A stretch of DNA of 64,000 nucleotides. Origin: Oscillospiraceae bacterium. GTDB lineage: Bacteria > Bacillota > Clostridia > Oscillospirales > Oscillospiraceae. A program made the position numbers and the translations under genes. The notes beneath the pieces are model-generated. The model searched no databases, had not been told where the DNA came from, and saw nothing but the letters and a program-made list of their open reading frames with translations. Of the stretch, positions 33,584 to 42,199 are shown in pieces (position 1 is the first letter of the stretch; each line of letters begins with the position of its first letter). The DNA lies in the NCBI GenBank assembly GCA_015067435.1, contig SVMM01000004.1:62001-126000 (forward strand), given 5' to 3'.

Positions 33584-33949
33584 TTACTCTTTGAGCGCGG
33601 CGGTCTCTTTTTCAATGACCGCGCACAGCTCTTCCAAACGCTTGTCCTCAAAAAGCCTGTGGTTCATCTGCCGGATCTCGCCCAGCGCCGCCTCGATGGC
33701 GTCGACGTGGGGCGTGAGCTGCATGAAGCGCTTGACTAGCCCCGTCTTGTCCTCGATCTCGGTCATGTACGCCTCGGCGCGGACGATAACGTCGCGCACG
33801 CCCTGACGGGAGATGCCGTAGTTCTCGGCGATTTCGGAAAGGGACAGATCCTCGTCGTAATAGAGCTGATAGAACTCCTTCTGCCGGTCGGTCAGAAGCT
33901 CTCCGTAAAAATCGAAGAGCATGGTCATGCGAAACGTCTGATTTTTCAC
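33584..33949 (-). CDS. ylxM: YlxM/UPF0122 DNA-binding protein
   Basis: A 121-residue sigma-70 region 4-like helix-turn-helix protein: LLTDRQKEFYQLYYDEDLSLSEIAENYGISRQGVRD is the family signature. It is associated with SRP genes, and precedes ffh by 18 bp here. A GTG start is used, with AAGGAGG 6-7 nt upstream. No ftsY is adjacent. Confidence 0.93.
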   Translation of the reverse strand: MKNQTFRMTMLFDFYGELLTDRQKEFYQLYYDEDLSLSEIAENYGISRQGVRDVIVRAEAYMTEIEDKTGLVKRFMQLTPHVDAIEAALGEIRQMNHRLFEDKRLEELCAVIEKETAALKE

Positions 33950-33968
33950 AGATGATCCTCCTTGTCCC

Positions 33969-34006
33969 GGTTCCGTGTAAAGTTATATCGCTTTACAACA
34001 GGAACC
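33969..34006. promoter_or_regulatory. Nested dyad upstream of ylxM
   Basis: GGTTCC..GTAAAG..(8 nt)..CTTTAC..GGAACC: two nested inverted repeats immediately upstream of the ylxM ribosome binding site, overlapping a TATAAC (minus strand) that may be the -10 box. It could be an operator or a 5' leader hairpin. YlxM itself is a candidate ligand, by inference only. Confidence 0.45.
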
Positions 34007-34145
34007 AGTTTACCCTATCGTAGCAAAAATGTCAAGGAAAATTTGGCGGAAAATCGACGGTTCTTCTTTTTTCCCGAAAAGAGTGTGGTAATCTTTCTCA
34101 TTTCGTGGTATCCTAAAAAAAATCTGACGATAAAGGTAGACAACT

Positions 34146-35420
34146 ATGCAAACCATTCGCAAAGAACTGTCCCCCGGCGTTTTTCTCAATTACATCCCCG
34201 CGGCGAAGTTCAAAACGGGGCTGATCTCCGTCCAGCTCGTCACGCCGATGTCCGACGCGGGCGCGGCGAGCGGCGCGCTGCTGCCCGCGGTGCTGCGCCG
34301 CGGCACGGCGCGCTATCCCGACATGCGCGCGCTGTCCGGCGCGCTGGATCTGCTCTACGGCGCGGGGCTGAGCTACACCGTGCGCAAAAAGGGCGAGAAC
34401 CAGTGCCTCGGTTTTCTCTCCGGCTTCATCGACGACGCCTACGCCCCCGGCGGCGAGCGGCTGTTGGAGCCGATCGCCGCGCTGCTCGGCGAGGTGCTGC
34501 TCGCCCCCGCGCAAAGCGGCGGGGTCTTCCGTCCGGAATACGTCGCGGGTGAGAAGGACAACCTCATCGACGCCATCCGCTCCATCCTCGACGACAAGCG
34601 CGACTATGCCGACAAGCGGCTCATCGAGGAGATGTGCCGCGGCGAGCGCTACGGCATCCCCCGTCTCGGCACGGAGGAGCAGGTCGCGGCGCTGGAAAAC
34701 GGCGCGCTGTGGGATTTCTACCAGAATCTGCTGTCCACCGCCCGCATCGAGCTGTTCTACTGCGGCGCGGCGGAGCTTGCGCGCGCGGAGGACGCGCTGA
34801 CGCGCGCGCTGGAGGCGCTGCCGCGCGGCGAGCGCGTATCGCCTGTCGCGACAGAGCGCCGCGCCGCGCCGGCGGAGCCGCGGTATCTCACCGAGACGAT
34901 GGACGTGGCGCAGGGTAAGCTCTCGATGGGCTGGCGCGCGGCGACGGACGACGCCCACGCCATGATGCTCGCGAACCTCATCTTCGGCGGCTACAGCAAC
35001 TCCAAGCTCTTCCTCAACGTGCGCGAAAAACTCTCGCTGTGCTACTACGCCTCCAGCGGCTACCACCGCTCCAAGGGGCTCGTCACGGTGTCCTCCGGCG
35101 TCGAGTTCGCGGACTATGAGCGCGCGCGCGACGAGATCCTCGCGCAGCTGGACTGCGTGCGGCTGGGCGATTTCGAGCCGTGGGAGCTGGAGGGCGCGCG
35201 CAGCGTGCTCGTCAGCGCGGTGCGCACGCGCGAGGACTCCGCCGGACGCATGGAGGAAAACCTGATCGGTCAGGCGGCGACAGGCCTGTGGGAAACCGAG
35301 GAGGAAATGATTGAAAACCTCGCCGCCGTCACGCCGGAGCGCGTCGCCGCCGCGGCGGGCAGCCTGACGCTGGACACCGTCTATTTCCTCAAGGGAGAGG
35401 AGGAGAGCGCCGATGCTTAA
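34146..35420 (+). CDS. yfmF: M16-like protein YfmF (EF-P 5-aminopentanol modification-associated)
   Basis: A 424-residue M16 peptidase homologue lacking the zinc motif HxxEH, so a non-catalytic partner. Segments such as GALLPAVLRRGTARYPDMRALSG and LYGAGLSYTVRKKGENQ match YfmF. In Bacillus subtilis YfmF and YfmH are linked to 5-aminopentanol modification of elongation factor P. It overlaps yfmH by 8 bp. Transcribed with yfmH and lgt. Confidence 0.88.
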   Translation: MQTIRKELSPGVFLNYIPAAKFKTGLISVQLVTPMSDAGAASGALLPAVLRRGTARYPDMRALSGALDLLYGAGLSYTVRKKGENQCLGFLSGFIDDAYAPGGERLLEPIAALLGEVLLAPAQSGGVFRPEYVAGEKDNLIDAIRSILDDKRDYADKRLIEEMCRGERYGIPRLGTEEQVAALENGALWDFYQNLLSTARIELFYCGAAELARAEDALTRALEALPRGERVSPVATERRAAPAEPRYLTETMDVAQGKLSMGWRAATDDAHAMMLANLIFGGYSNSKLFLNVREKLSLCYYASSGYHRSKGLVTVSSGVEFADYERARDEILAQLDCVRLGDFEPWELEGARSVLVSAVRTREDSAGRMEENLIGQAATGLWETEEEMIENLAAVTPERVAAAAGSLTLDTVYFLKGEEESADA

Positions 35421-36696
35421 AACCGAATACCCGCGCATCGGGGAAACGGTGCTCACCGAAACGCTCCCCAATGGCCTGCGCGTCACCGTCGTGCCCAAGC
35501 CCGGCTTCCGCAAGCGCTACGCCTTCTTCGTCACGCGTTACGGCGGCATGGACATGCGCTTCCGCCTCGGCGGCGTCTGGCACGACACGCCCGCGGGCAT
35601 CGCGCACTATCTGGAGCACAAGATGTTCGACACCGCCGACGGCAACGCCATGCAGGCGCTCTCGCAGCTCGGCGCGGAGCCGAACGCATTCACCGCCAAC
35701 TCGATGACCGCCTACTACTTCGACTGCACGGAGCACTTCGACGAGTGCCTGCGCATCCTGCTCGGCTTCGTTTCGACGCCGTACTTCACGCAGGAGAGCG
35801 TGGACAAGGAGCGCGGCATCATCGCGCAGGAGATCCGCATGACCGAGGACACGCCCGACTGGCGCGTGTACAAAAACCTGCTCGGCTGCCTGTACCGCTC
35901 CAACCCCGCGCGCGTGCCCATCGCCGGCACGGTGGAGAGCATTCAGGAGATCACGCCCGAAACGCTCTACGCCTGTCACGAAGCGTTCTACGCCCCGTCG
36001 AACATGATGCTGTGCGTCGTGGGCGACGTGGATTTTGAGACGGTCGCCGCCGCGGCGCGCGAGGTGCTGCCGGAGCGGCGCGGCGAGGACATCGCGCGCG
36101 ACTACGGCGCGCGGGAGGATACGACGCCGCACAGCCCCGCCGCCACGCAGTCCATGGAGATCGCGACGCCGCAGTTCCTCGTCGGCTTCAAGTGCCCCGC
36201 AACGGAGAACGGCGCGGAGCTGTTCCGCCAGAGCCTGATCGGCGAGCTCGCCTGCGACATCCTGCTGGGCGATTCGTCGCCGCTCTATATGCGCCTTTAT
36301 GACGAGGGGCTCATCAACGGCAGCTTCGGCGGCGACTTTGACCAGCTCCCCGGCGCGGCGTACCTCTACGCCGGCGGCGAGTGCAAGGAGCCGGAGCGCG
36401 TCGCGCGCGCCGTCATGGACGAGGCGGCGCGGCTGGGGAGCGAGGGTGTGGACGAGACGTTCTACCGCCAGATCCGCCGCGCGAACTTCGGCGCGACGCT
36501 GCGCTCGCTCAACTCGTTCGAGAACATCGCCGTCGGCATGGCGGACGGGTACTTCCGCGGCTTCGACTCCTACCGCTTCCCGGAGGTATACGAGTCCATC
36601 TCCAAGTCGGACGTGGAGGCGTTCCTGCGCGAAAACGTCGTCGACGCGCGCCGCGCCATGTCGATGCTCACGCCGGTGAAGGGAGGCAGAGCATGA
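35413..36696 (+). CDS. yfmH: M16-family zinc peptidase YfmH
   Basis: A 427-residue M16 peptidase with the inverted zinc motif HYLEHKMF (His-x-x-Glu-His) near residue 65 and downstream Glu in EERGIIAQEI-like sequence (DKERGIIAQEIRM). GAEPNAFTANSMTAYYF is the usual substrate-site segment. Forms a pair with YfmF; see that entry for the proposed EF-P link. Stop overlaps the lgt start (ATGA). Confidence 0.92.
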   Translation: MLKTEYPRIGETVLTETLPNGLRVTVVPKPGFRKRYAFFVTRYGGMDMRFRLGGVWHDTPAGIAHYLEHKMFDTADGNAMQALSQLGAEPNAFTANSMTAYYFDCTEHFDECLRILLGFVSTPYFTQESVDKERGIIAQEIRMTEDTPDWRVYKNLLGCLYRSNPARVPIAGTVESIQEITPETLYACHEAFYAPSNMMLCVVGDVDFETVAAAAREVLPERRGEDIARDYGAREDTTPHSPAATQSMEIATPQFLVGFKCPATENGAELFRQSLIGELACDILLGDSSPLYMRLYDEGLINGSFGGDFDQLPGAAYLYAGGECKEPERVARAVMDEAARLGSEGVDETFYRQIRRANFGATLRSLNSFENIAVGMADGYFRGFDSYRFPEVYESISKSDVEAFLRENVVDARRAMSMLTPVKGGRA

Positions 36697-37580
36697 GCCT
36701 CAAGGACATCATCCCCAACACCTCGCCCATCGCCTTCCCCGGCCTGTTCGGGGACTGGCAGTTCACCGCCTCCGCCAAGGCGCTCGATATCGGCAACGGG
36801 ATCTACTGGTACGGCATCTTCATCGCGGCGGGGCTGCTGCTTGGCCTCTGGTTCTGCATGCGGCAGGCATCCCGCTTCGGCCTCACCGAGGACAACGTCA
36901 TGGACACGGTGCTCTGGGGCATGCCGCTGGGCATCGTCGGCGCGCGGCTGTACTATATCATCTTCTATCTCGACCTCTACAAGAACAGCGACGGCTCTCT
37001 CAACTTCGTGAAGATGGTCCGCGTCTGGGACGGCGGCCTCGCCATCTACGGCGGCGTCATCGTCGGCTTCCTGACCGCGTACGCCGTCAGCCGCGTGAAG
37101 AAGTTCTCCTACCTCTCCATGATGGACGACATCGTCATGGGCGTGCTGATCGGCCAGATCCTCGGCCGCTGGGGCAACTTCATGAACCGCGAGGTCTTCG
37201 GCCGTGAGACGACGCTGCCGTGGCGGATGCGCCTGTGGGCGAACGACGGGCAGTTTTACGATGTACATCCCACATTTTTGTATGAGAGCCTGTGGAACCT
37301 CGCCGGCTTCCTGCTCATCTGGCTGGTGATGACGAAGCGCCGCCGCTTCGAGGGCGAAAACCTGCTGTGCTACTTCCTGTGGTACGGCGCGGGCCGCTTC
37401 TGGATCGAGGGCATCCGCGAGGATCAGCTCTATCTCTTCAACGCCACGCTCTTCGGCGCGCGCGTGCCCGTGTCGCAGGCGCTCTCCGCGGTGCTGGTGA
37501 TCGTTTCGGCCATTTTGCTCGCGAGAGGGCTCAGGAAGGCAAAAGATGCGCCGGTCGCCGGCGAAGGCAACGTTTCCTGA
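36693..37580 (+). CDS. lgt: Prolipoprotein diacylglyceryl transferase
   Basis: Membrane enzyme that adds diacylglycerol to the lipobox Cys of prolipoproteins. The 295-residue protein has about seven helices and the signature GGLAIYGGVIVGF plus GRWGNFMNREVFG (catalytic loop Arg/Asn) and HPTFLYESLWN. GGGAGG precedes the ATG, which overlaps the yfmH stop. The stop codon lies inside the left end of the element at 37571-37914. The RND adaptor at 40944-42185 is a likely lipoprotein substrate. Confidence 0.95.
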   Translation: MSLKDIIPNTSPIAFPGLFGDWQFTASAKALDIGNGIYWYGIFIAAGLLLGLWFCMRQASRFGLTEDNVMDTVLWGMPLGIVGARLYYIIFYLDLYKNSDGSLNFVKMVRVWDGGLAIYGGVIVGFLTAYAVSRVKKFSYLSMMDDIVMGVLIGQILGRWGNFMNREVFGRETTLPWRMRLWANDGQFYDVHPTFLYESLWNLAGFLLIWLVMTKRRRFEGENLLCYFLWYGAGRFWIEGIREDQLYLFNATLFGARVPVSQALSAVLVIVSAILLARGLRKAKDAPVAGEGNVS

Positions 37581-37914
37581 AACCGCCTTTTCTCTTTCTC
37601 TTGCGAAAGAGAAAACACGGTTTCAGACTTCCCCAAAAGAGAAAAGCGCCGGATGGCTGCTTGCAGATTCATGCAAGTCCATCCGGCGCTTTCGCATCGA
37701 TATGTATCGTGTCTGTTTGCGCTGGCGCGCTCGTTCATCGATACGCTGCATTGTGCGTCTATGCGGCTGCGCCTACGGTGGAATTGTGCGCGTTGGCGTA
37801 CGTCAATGCAGCAAATGTACAGAGCAGGCGCACACCGTCGGTCTTATCCCGCAGAGGCGCGCGGCGCGGCGGTGCTTTTCCTTCTACGGAAGTCCGAAAC
37901 CGTTTCAGGAAACG
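37571..37914. repeat. Element with inverted ends between convergent lgt and RND genes
   Basis: About 344 bp bounded by CGTTTCCTGAAAC on the left and its inverse GTTTCAGGAAACG on the right. The ends supply the last codons of both genes: lgt ends Val-Ser-stop and so does the RND gene, each written GTTTCCTGA. Inside the left end is a CTTTTCTCTTTC / GAAAGAGAAAA hairpin, then a long hairpin AAAGCGCCGGATGG..CCATCCGGCGCTTT (37641-37695). GGTTTC-GACTTCC..AAAAGC-CCG recurs inverted near both ends. Parts are shared with 14314-14400 and 14808-14880. No gene inside. Confidence 0.65.
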
Positions 37915-40900
37915 CTCCCCTTCTTCCCGATGTTGTCGATCACGCAGTAGTACACCGGCGTGAAGAGCAGCGTGATGCTCGTGGAGATCAGCATGCCGCT
38001 GACCATCGTCACGCCCATGTCGCTCATCATCTCGTTCGACTGTCCGATGCCCAGCGCCAGCGGCATGATGGCGAGGATCGTCGTCAGCGTCGTCATCAGC
38101 ACGGGGCGGATGCGCAGCGGGCAGGCGTTGAGGATGGCGTCGGTGCGGCTCTCGCCGCGGTCGCGGCGCTGCTTGATGTAGTCGATGAGGATGATCGACG
38201 CGTTGACCACCGTGCCGGCGAGCATGATGAGCGCCACCATTGAGATCATCGACAGGTCGCGCCCCGTCAGCGGCAGCGCGAAGAGCGCGCCGGAGAACGC
38301 CACCGGCAGGATCATCATGACGATGACCGGCATGACGAAGGACTCGAACTGCGAGGCGAGCACGAAGTACACCAGCCCCAGCGCCACGATCAGCGCGAGC
38401 GTCAGGTCGTGGAAGTTCTCGTTGAGCTGCTCGTAGCCGCCGCCGAAGGTCAGCTCGTAGCCGTCCGGCATCGAATAGCCGTCGAGGATCGCGCGGATCT
38501 GCTCCGTGATGGCGTTGGTGTCGCCGCTGATGGTCGAGCCCGTGATCGTAACGGAGCGGGACTGGTTGACGCGCGAGATCGACGCCGGGGCAAGCTCCAC
38601 GTTGACATAGGCGATGGACGAGAGCGGCACCGTGCCGCCGTAAGGCGTGACCACCGGCATCGAGCGCAGCGCGTCCAGACTGGCGGACGCCGCGCCGTCG
38701 CCGCGCACGACCACGTCGATCTCCTTGTTGTCGATGTTCACCGTCGTCGCGGTGGCGCCGCTGAGCTCCGCGCGCACCGCCTGGCCGACCTGCGCGGCGG
38801 TCAGGCCGTACTGCGCCGCCGCGTCGCGGTTCATCGTCACCTTGACCTGCGGCACCTGATCGCTGAGGGTCGAGCGCACGTCAATGGCGTCGGGCAGCGC
38901 GGCGATGGGCTTCATCAGGTCCTCCGCGATCATCGAAAGCGTCTCATAGTCGGTGCCCGTGATCTCCACGGAAATGTCGTTGCCGGACATCATGTCGCTC
39001 ATGTCCATCGCGCTGACGGTGTACTCACAGCCCGCGACGTCGGCAAACGCGACGCGCAGGGCGTTGGCAATCTCCGTTGCATTGCGCTCGCGATCCTTCT
39101 TCGGCACCAGCCGGACGCCCAGCTCGTTTTCGCTCTCGCCGACGACGTAATAGATCGATTCCAGCTCCGGCACGTCGCGGTACACGATGTCCACCATCTG
39201 ATCCGCGATCGCCGCGGTCTGCTCCGCCTCCGAGCCGATGGGCATGGAGATCGTCGCCTGAACGAGGTTCATATCCATGTCGGGCAGCAGCACCTGCTTC
39301 GTGGCGAGGCACGCCGCGACAAAGCCGCCGACGAGCGCCACGGACAGCAGCACGCCGAGCCCGAGGTGGTTGACAAAGAAGCCCAGCACGCGGCGATAGC
39401 CGGCGAGGAAGCGGGCGCGGAAGCCCTTCCCCTCCGCATCGCCGTCCGTGAGGCGCTGCTTGTGCACCTTGCTCTCGTCGAGCAGGAAGTAGCACAGCAG
39501 CGGCACCAGCGTGACCGAAATGACCAGCGAGCCGAGGATCAAAAACGAGATCGTCAGGCAGAAATCCTTGAAGATCATGCCCGCAAGGCCGTCCGCGAGG
39601 CCCAGCGGCAAAAACACCGCCACGGTGGTGAGCGTGGAGGCGGTCAGCGAGAGCATGACCTCCTTCGTGCCCTCGATGCAGCTCGTCAGGCGGTCGTGCC
39701 CCTCCGCGGCATAGCGGTAGACGTTTTCCAGCACGACGATGGAGTTGTCGACGATCATGCCGACGCCCATGGCGACGCCGCCGAGGCTCAGCATGTTCAT
39801 CGTCAGGTCGCACACGTACATCAGCACGAACACCGTCAGGATGCACACGGGCATGGAGACGGCGATGGCGAGCGTCGCGCCGAAGCGGCGCAGGAACAGG
39901 AATACAATGACCGCCGCCAGACCCACGCCGAGGATGATGTTCTCGATGGCGGCGTTGACCACGATGTTGATATATTCGCTGGCGAGATAGGGCGTGTCGT
40001 AAACGACCTCGCTGTTCTTCGCGGCAAGCTCCGCCATTTTCGCCGCCACGGCGTCGGCGGTGGACGCCTCGTTGGCGCCGGATTGCTTGGAAACCTGCAA
40101 AAACACGCAGGACACGCCGTTCATCTGCGCGATGTCGCGCCGCTCCGTCGTCTCCAGCGCGACGTTCGCCACCTCGCCGAGGCGAACCGTGCCGCCGGTC
40201 TGGAGCGGGATGATGACGTTGCGCACCTCGTCCACGCTGCGCAGCTGCGCGTCGGTGGAGACGGTCAGCTTCTGTTCTCCGTTCTCCATATCGCCGCCCG
40301 GAAACAGCAGATTTTCGGCGACAAGGATCTGCGAAACGTAGCTGTTGGTCAGCCCCAGGCCGCTGGCGCGCGCCGCATCCAGCTCCACGCTGATCTGATA
40401 CTCCGTGCCGCCGTAGTAGCTCACCGAGGCGACGCCGTCGATGCGCTCCAGCGCGGGCACGACGACCGTCTCCGCCAGCGTCTGTACGGAGGCAAGATCC
40501 TCGCCCATCAGCGCGACGTAGGCGGTGGGCATCAAATCGCTGACGTTGATGTTGAGGATCGTCGGCGTGTTGCAGCCCTCCGGCAGGTCGAGCGCGTCAA
40601 AGCGCTCGCGCAGTTTCGTCGCTGCAATGTCGACGTTGGTGCCGTCGACGTACATGATGGTGATGGTGGTCAGGCTGTCGGCGGATGTGGACGACACCGA
40701 GTCCACGCCCGGCACCGACATGATCGCCGATTCCAGCGGCCGCGTGACCAGCTCCTCCATGTCCTCCGGGGACGCGCCGTTGTAGTAGCAGTAGACCACC
40801 GCCGCCGGATACTCCATATTCGGCAGCAGCGCAAGCTGCAGCTCCTGAATGTAGATGACGCCGAAGATCGAGATGATAACGAATGCAAGGATCGTCGTCA

Positions 40901-40940
40901 CCTTATGCTTGATGCAGAACCCTGCAATTCCTCCGCCCAT
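37905..40940 (-). CDS. RND-family efflux transporter (AcrB/HAE1-like)
   Basis: Proton-driven inner-membrane pump of 1011 residues with the two-fold RND repeat: helix 1, a large extracytoplasmic loop (about 30-330), helices 2-6, helix 7, second loop (about 550-860) and helices 8-12. Recognisable motifs are PNMEYPAAVVYCYYNGASPEDMEE at the start (quoted in part), GGVAMGVGMIVDNSIVVLENVYR with the relay Asp residues in helix 4, and MVALIMLAGTVVNASIILIDYIKQRR. Substrate unknown. Followed upstream in the operon by adaptor, TolC-like protein and TetR repressor. Confidence 0.93.
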   Translation of the reverse strand: MGGGIAGFCIKHKVTTILAFVIISIFGVIYIQELQLALLPNMEYPAAVVYCYYNGASPEDMEELVTRPLESAIMSVPGVDSVSSTSADSLTTITIMYVDGTNVDIAATKLRERFDALDLPEGCNTPTILNINVSDLMPTAYVALMGEDLASVQTLAETVVVPALERIDGVASVSYYGGTEYQISVELDAARASGLGLTNSYVSQILVAENLLFPGGDMENGEQKLTVSTDAQLRSVDEVRNVIIPLQTGGTVRLGEVANVALETTERRDIAQMNGVSCVFLQVSKQSGANEASTADAVAAKMAELAAKNSEVVYDTPYLASEYINIVVNAAIENIILGVGLAAVIVFLFLRRFGATLAIAVSMPVCILTVFVLMYVCDLTMNMLSLGGVAMGVGMIVDNSIVVLENVYRYAAEGHDRLTSCIEGTKEVMLSLTASTLTTVAVFLPLGLADGLAGMIFKDFCLTISFLILGSLVISVTLVPLLCYFLLDESKVHKQRLTDGDAEGKGFRARFLAGYRRVLGFFVNHLGLGVLLSVALVGGFVAACLATKQVLLPDMDMNLVQATISMPIGSEAEQTAAIADQMVDIVYRDVPELESIYYVVGESENELGVRLVPKKDRERNATEIANALRVAFADVAGCEYTVSAMDMSDMMSGNDISVEITGTDYETLSMIAEDLMKPIAALPDAIDVRSTLSDQVPQVKVTMNRDAAAQYGLTAAQVGQAVRAELSGATATTVNIDNKEIDVVVRGDGAASASLDALRSMPVVTPYGGTVPLSSIAYVNVELAPASISRVNQSRSVTITGSTISGDTNAITEQIRAILDGYSMPDGYELTFGGGYEQLNENFHDLTLALIVALGLVYFVLASQFESFVMPVIVMMILPVAFSGALFALPLTGRDLSMISMVALIMLAGTVVNASIILIDYIKQRRDRGESRTDAILNACPLRIRPVLMTTLTTILAIMPLALGIGQSNEMMSDMGVTMVSGMLISTSITLLFTPVYYCVIDNIGKKGSVS

Positions 40941-40943
40941 CGG

Positions 40944-42185
40944 TTACGCACCCCCAACGATACGCACGGCGTCGCCGTCGGAGAGATACTGCTGGCCGCG
41001 CGTGACCAGCTTCTGACCCGCGGAAAGCCCGGTGAGCACCTCGGTCACGCCGTCGCCGGAGAGGCCCGTCGTGATGGCGACATACTTCGCCGTGTCGTTT
41101 TCCACGACAAAGACATACTGCACGCCGTTCGAGGTCTGGATCGCCTCGGACGGGACGGCGATCGCGCCCGCGGAGCTCTCGGTAAAGAACGTCACGTCCG
41201 CGAACATGCCGGAGATCAGGCCGGTCACGTTGGACGGCACGCTGAGCACCACGGCGTACAGCTTCGTCTGCACGTTCGCCGTCTGCTCCACCGAGCGCAC
41301 GACGCCGGTGAACTCGGCGTCCGCCGCCGCGATGTTCACGCGCGCCGCGTCGCCGATGGCGATCTTGGGCACCAGCGCCTCAGAGACGTAGACCGTGATC
41401 TTCATCTGCTCGGCGTTGCTGATGACCGCCACCGGATAGTTCGCCGAGATATAGCCGCCCTCCGTCGCGGTCAGCGAGGCGAGCATGCCGCTTGCCGGCG
41501 CGACGACGTTGCCCTTGGCGTCCACGTCGTCCATCACGAGCCCCAGCTGCTCCAGATTGGCGCGCGTGCTCTCCATGCCCGCTTCGAGCTGCGCGAGCGT
41601 GGAATCGCGCTGCGCCTCGGACGAGAGCACCTGCAGCTTCAGGCCCTCCAGTTCCATGCGCGCGCCGTCCAGCTCCAGCTCCGCGCTCGTGACCTCCAGC
41701 TCCGACGCCGCGCCGATGGCAAAGAGCGCCTGCGTGTCGGAGAGGTTCTTCTCCCGCAGCGCCACGGTCTTTTCCGACAGGGCGATCTGGCTCTGCGTCA
41801 TCTCGATCTGCCGGTCGAACAGCTCCTTCTGCTGCCGGTAGCTCTCCGCGGAGCTGTTGTAGCTGATACGCGCGGCATTGTAGTTCGCCTGCGTCGAGGC
41901 AAGGTCGAGCGTGCAGATCACGTCGCCCTTTTCCACCGTGTCCCCCGCCTCAAAGTATACCGCAAGGCACTTGGCGGTCGTCGCCACATAGATCGACGTT
42001 TCGTCGTCGGAGGTCACGGTGCCGGACACCCGGTTCTCCGTCGCGACGTCGCTGCGCTCCACCGTCTTGACCTGCACCGCGACGCCCGAGGGCGGGGCGG
42101 TCTGCTCCGTCTTCTGCGTGCCGCAGCTCACCAGCGCGAACAGCGAAACCGCCGCAAGCGCCAGCGCAATCCATTTTCTTCTCAC
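40944..42185 (-). CDS. Efflux RND adaptor subunit (HlyD-like lipoprotein)
   Basis: Membrane-fusion protein of 413 residues. A lipoprotein signal (MRRKWIALALAAVSLFALVSC) ends in the lipobox LVSC. The barrel-sandwich half-motifs (SGTVTSDDETSIYVAT; VVAPASGMLASLTATEGGYI) flank a long coiled-coil hairpin (about residues 105-215), then the beta-barrel and membrane-proximal domains. GTG at 42185 is chosen because AAAGGAGGAAGCAGCG precedes it. Operon partner of the RND pump, 3 bp apart. Confidence 0.93.
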   Translation of the reverse strand: MRRKWIALALAAVSLFALVSCGTQKTEQTAPPSGVAVQVKTVERSDVATENRVSGTVTSDDETSIYVATTAKCLAVYFEAGDTVEKGDVICTLDLASTQANYNAARISYNSSAESYRQQKELFDRQIEMTQSQIALSEKTVALREKNLSDTQALFAIGAASELEVTSAELELDGARMELEGLKLQVLSSEAQRDSTLAQLEAGMESTRANLEQLGLVMDDVDAKGNVVAPASGMLASLTATEGGYISANYPVAVISNAEQMKITVYVSEALVPKIAIGDAARVNIAAADAEFTGVVRSVEQTANVQTKLYAVVLSVPSNVTGLISGMFADVTFFTESSAGAIAVPSEAIQTSNGVQYVFVVENDTAKYVAITTGLSGDGVTEVLTGLSAGQKLVTRGQQYLSDGDAVRIVGGA

Positions 42186-42199
42186 CGCTGCTTCCTCCT

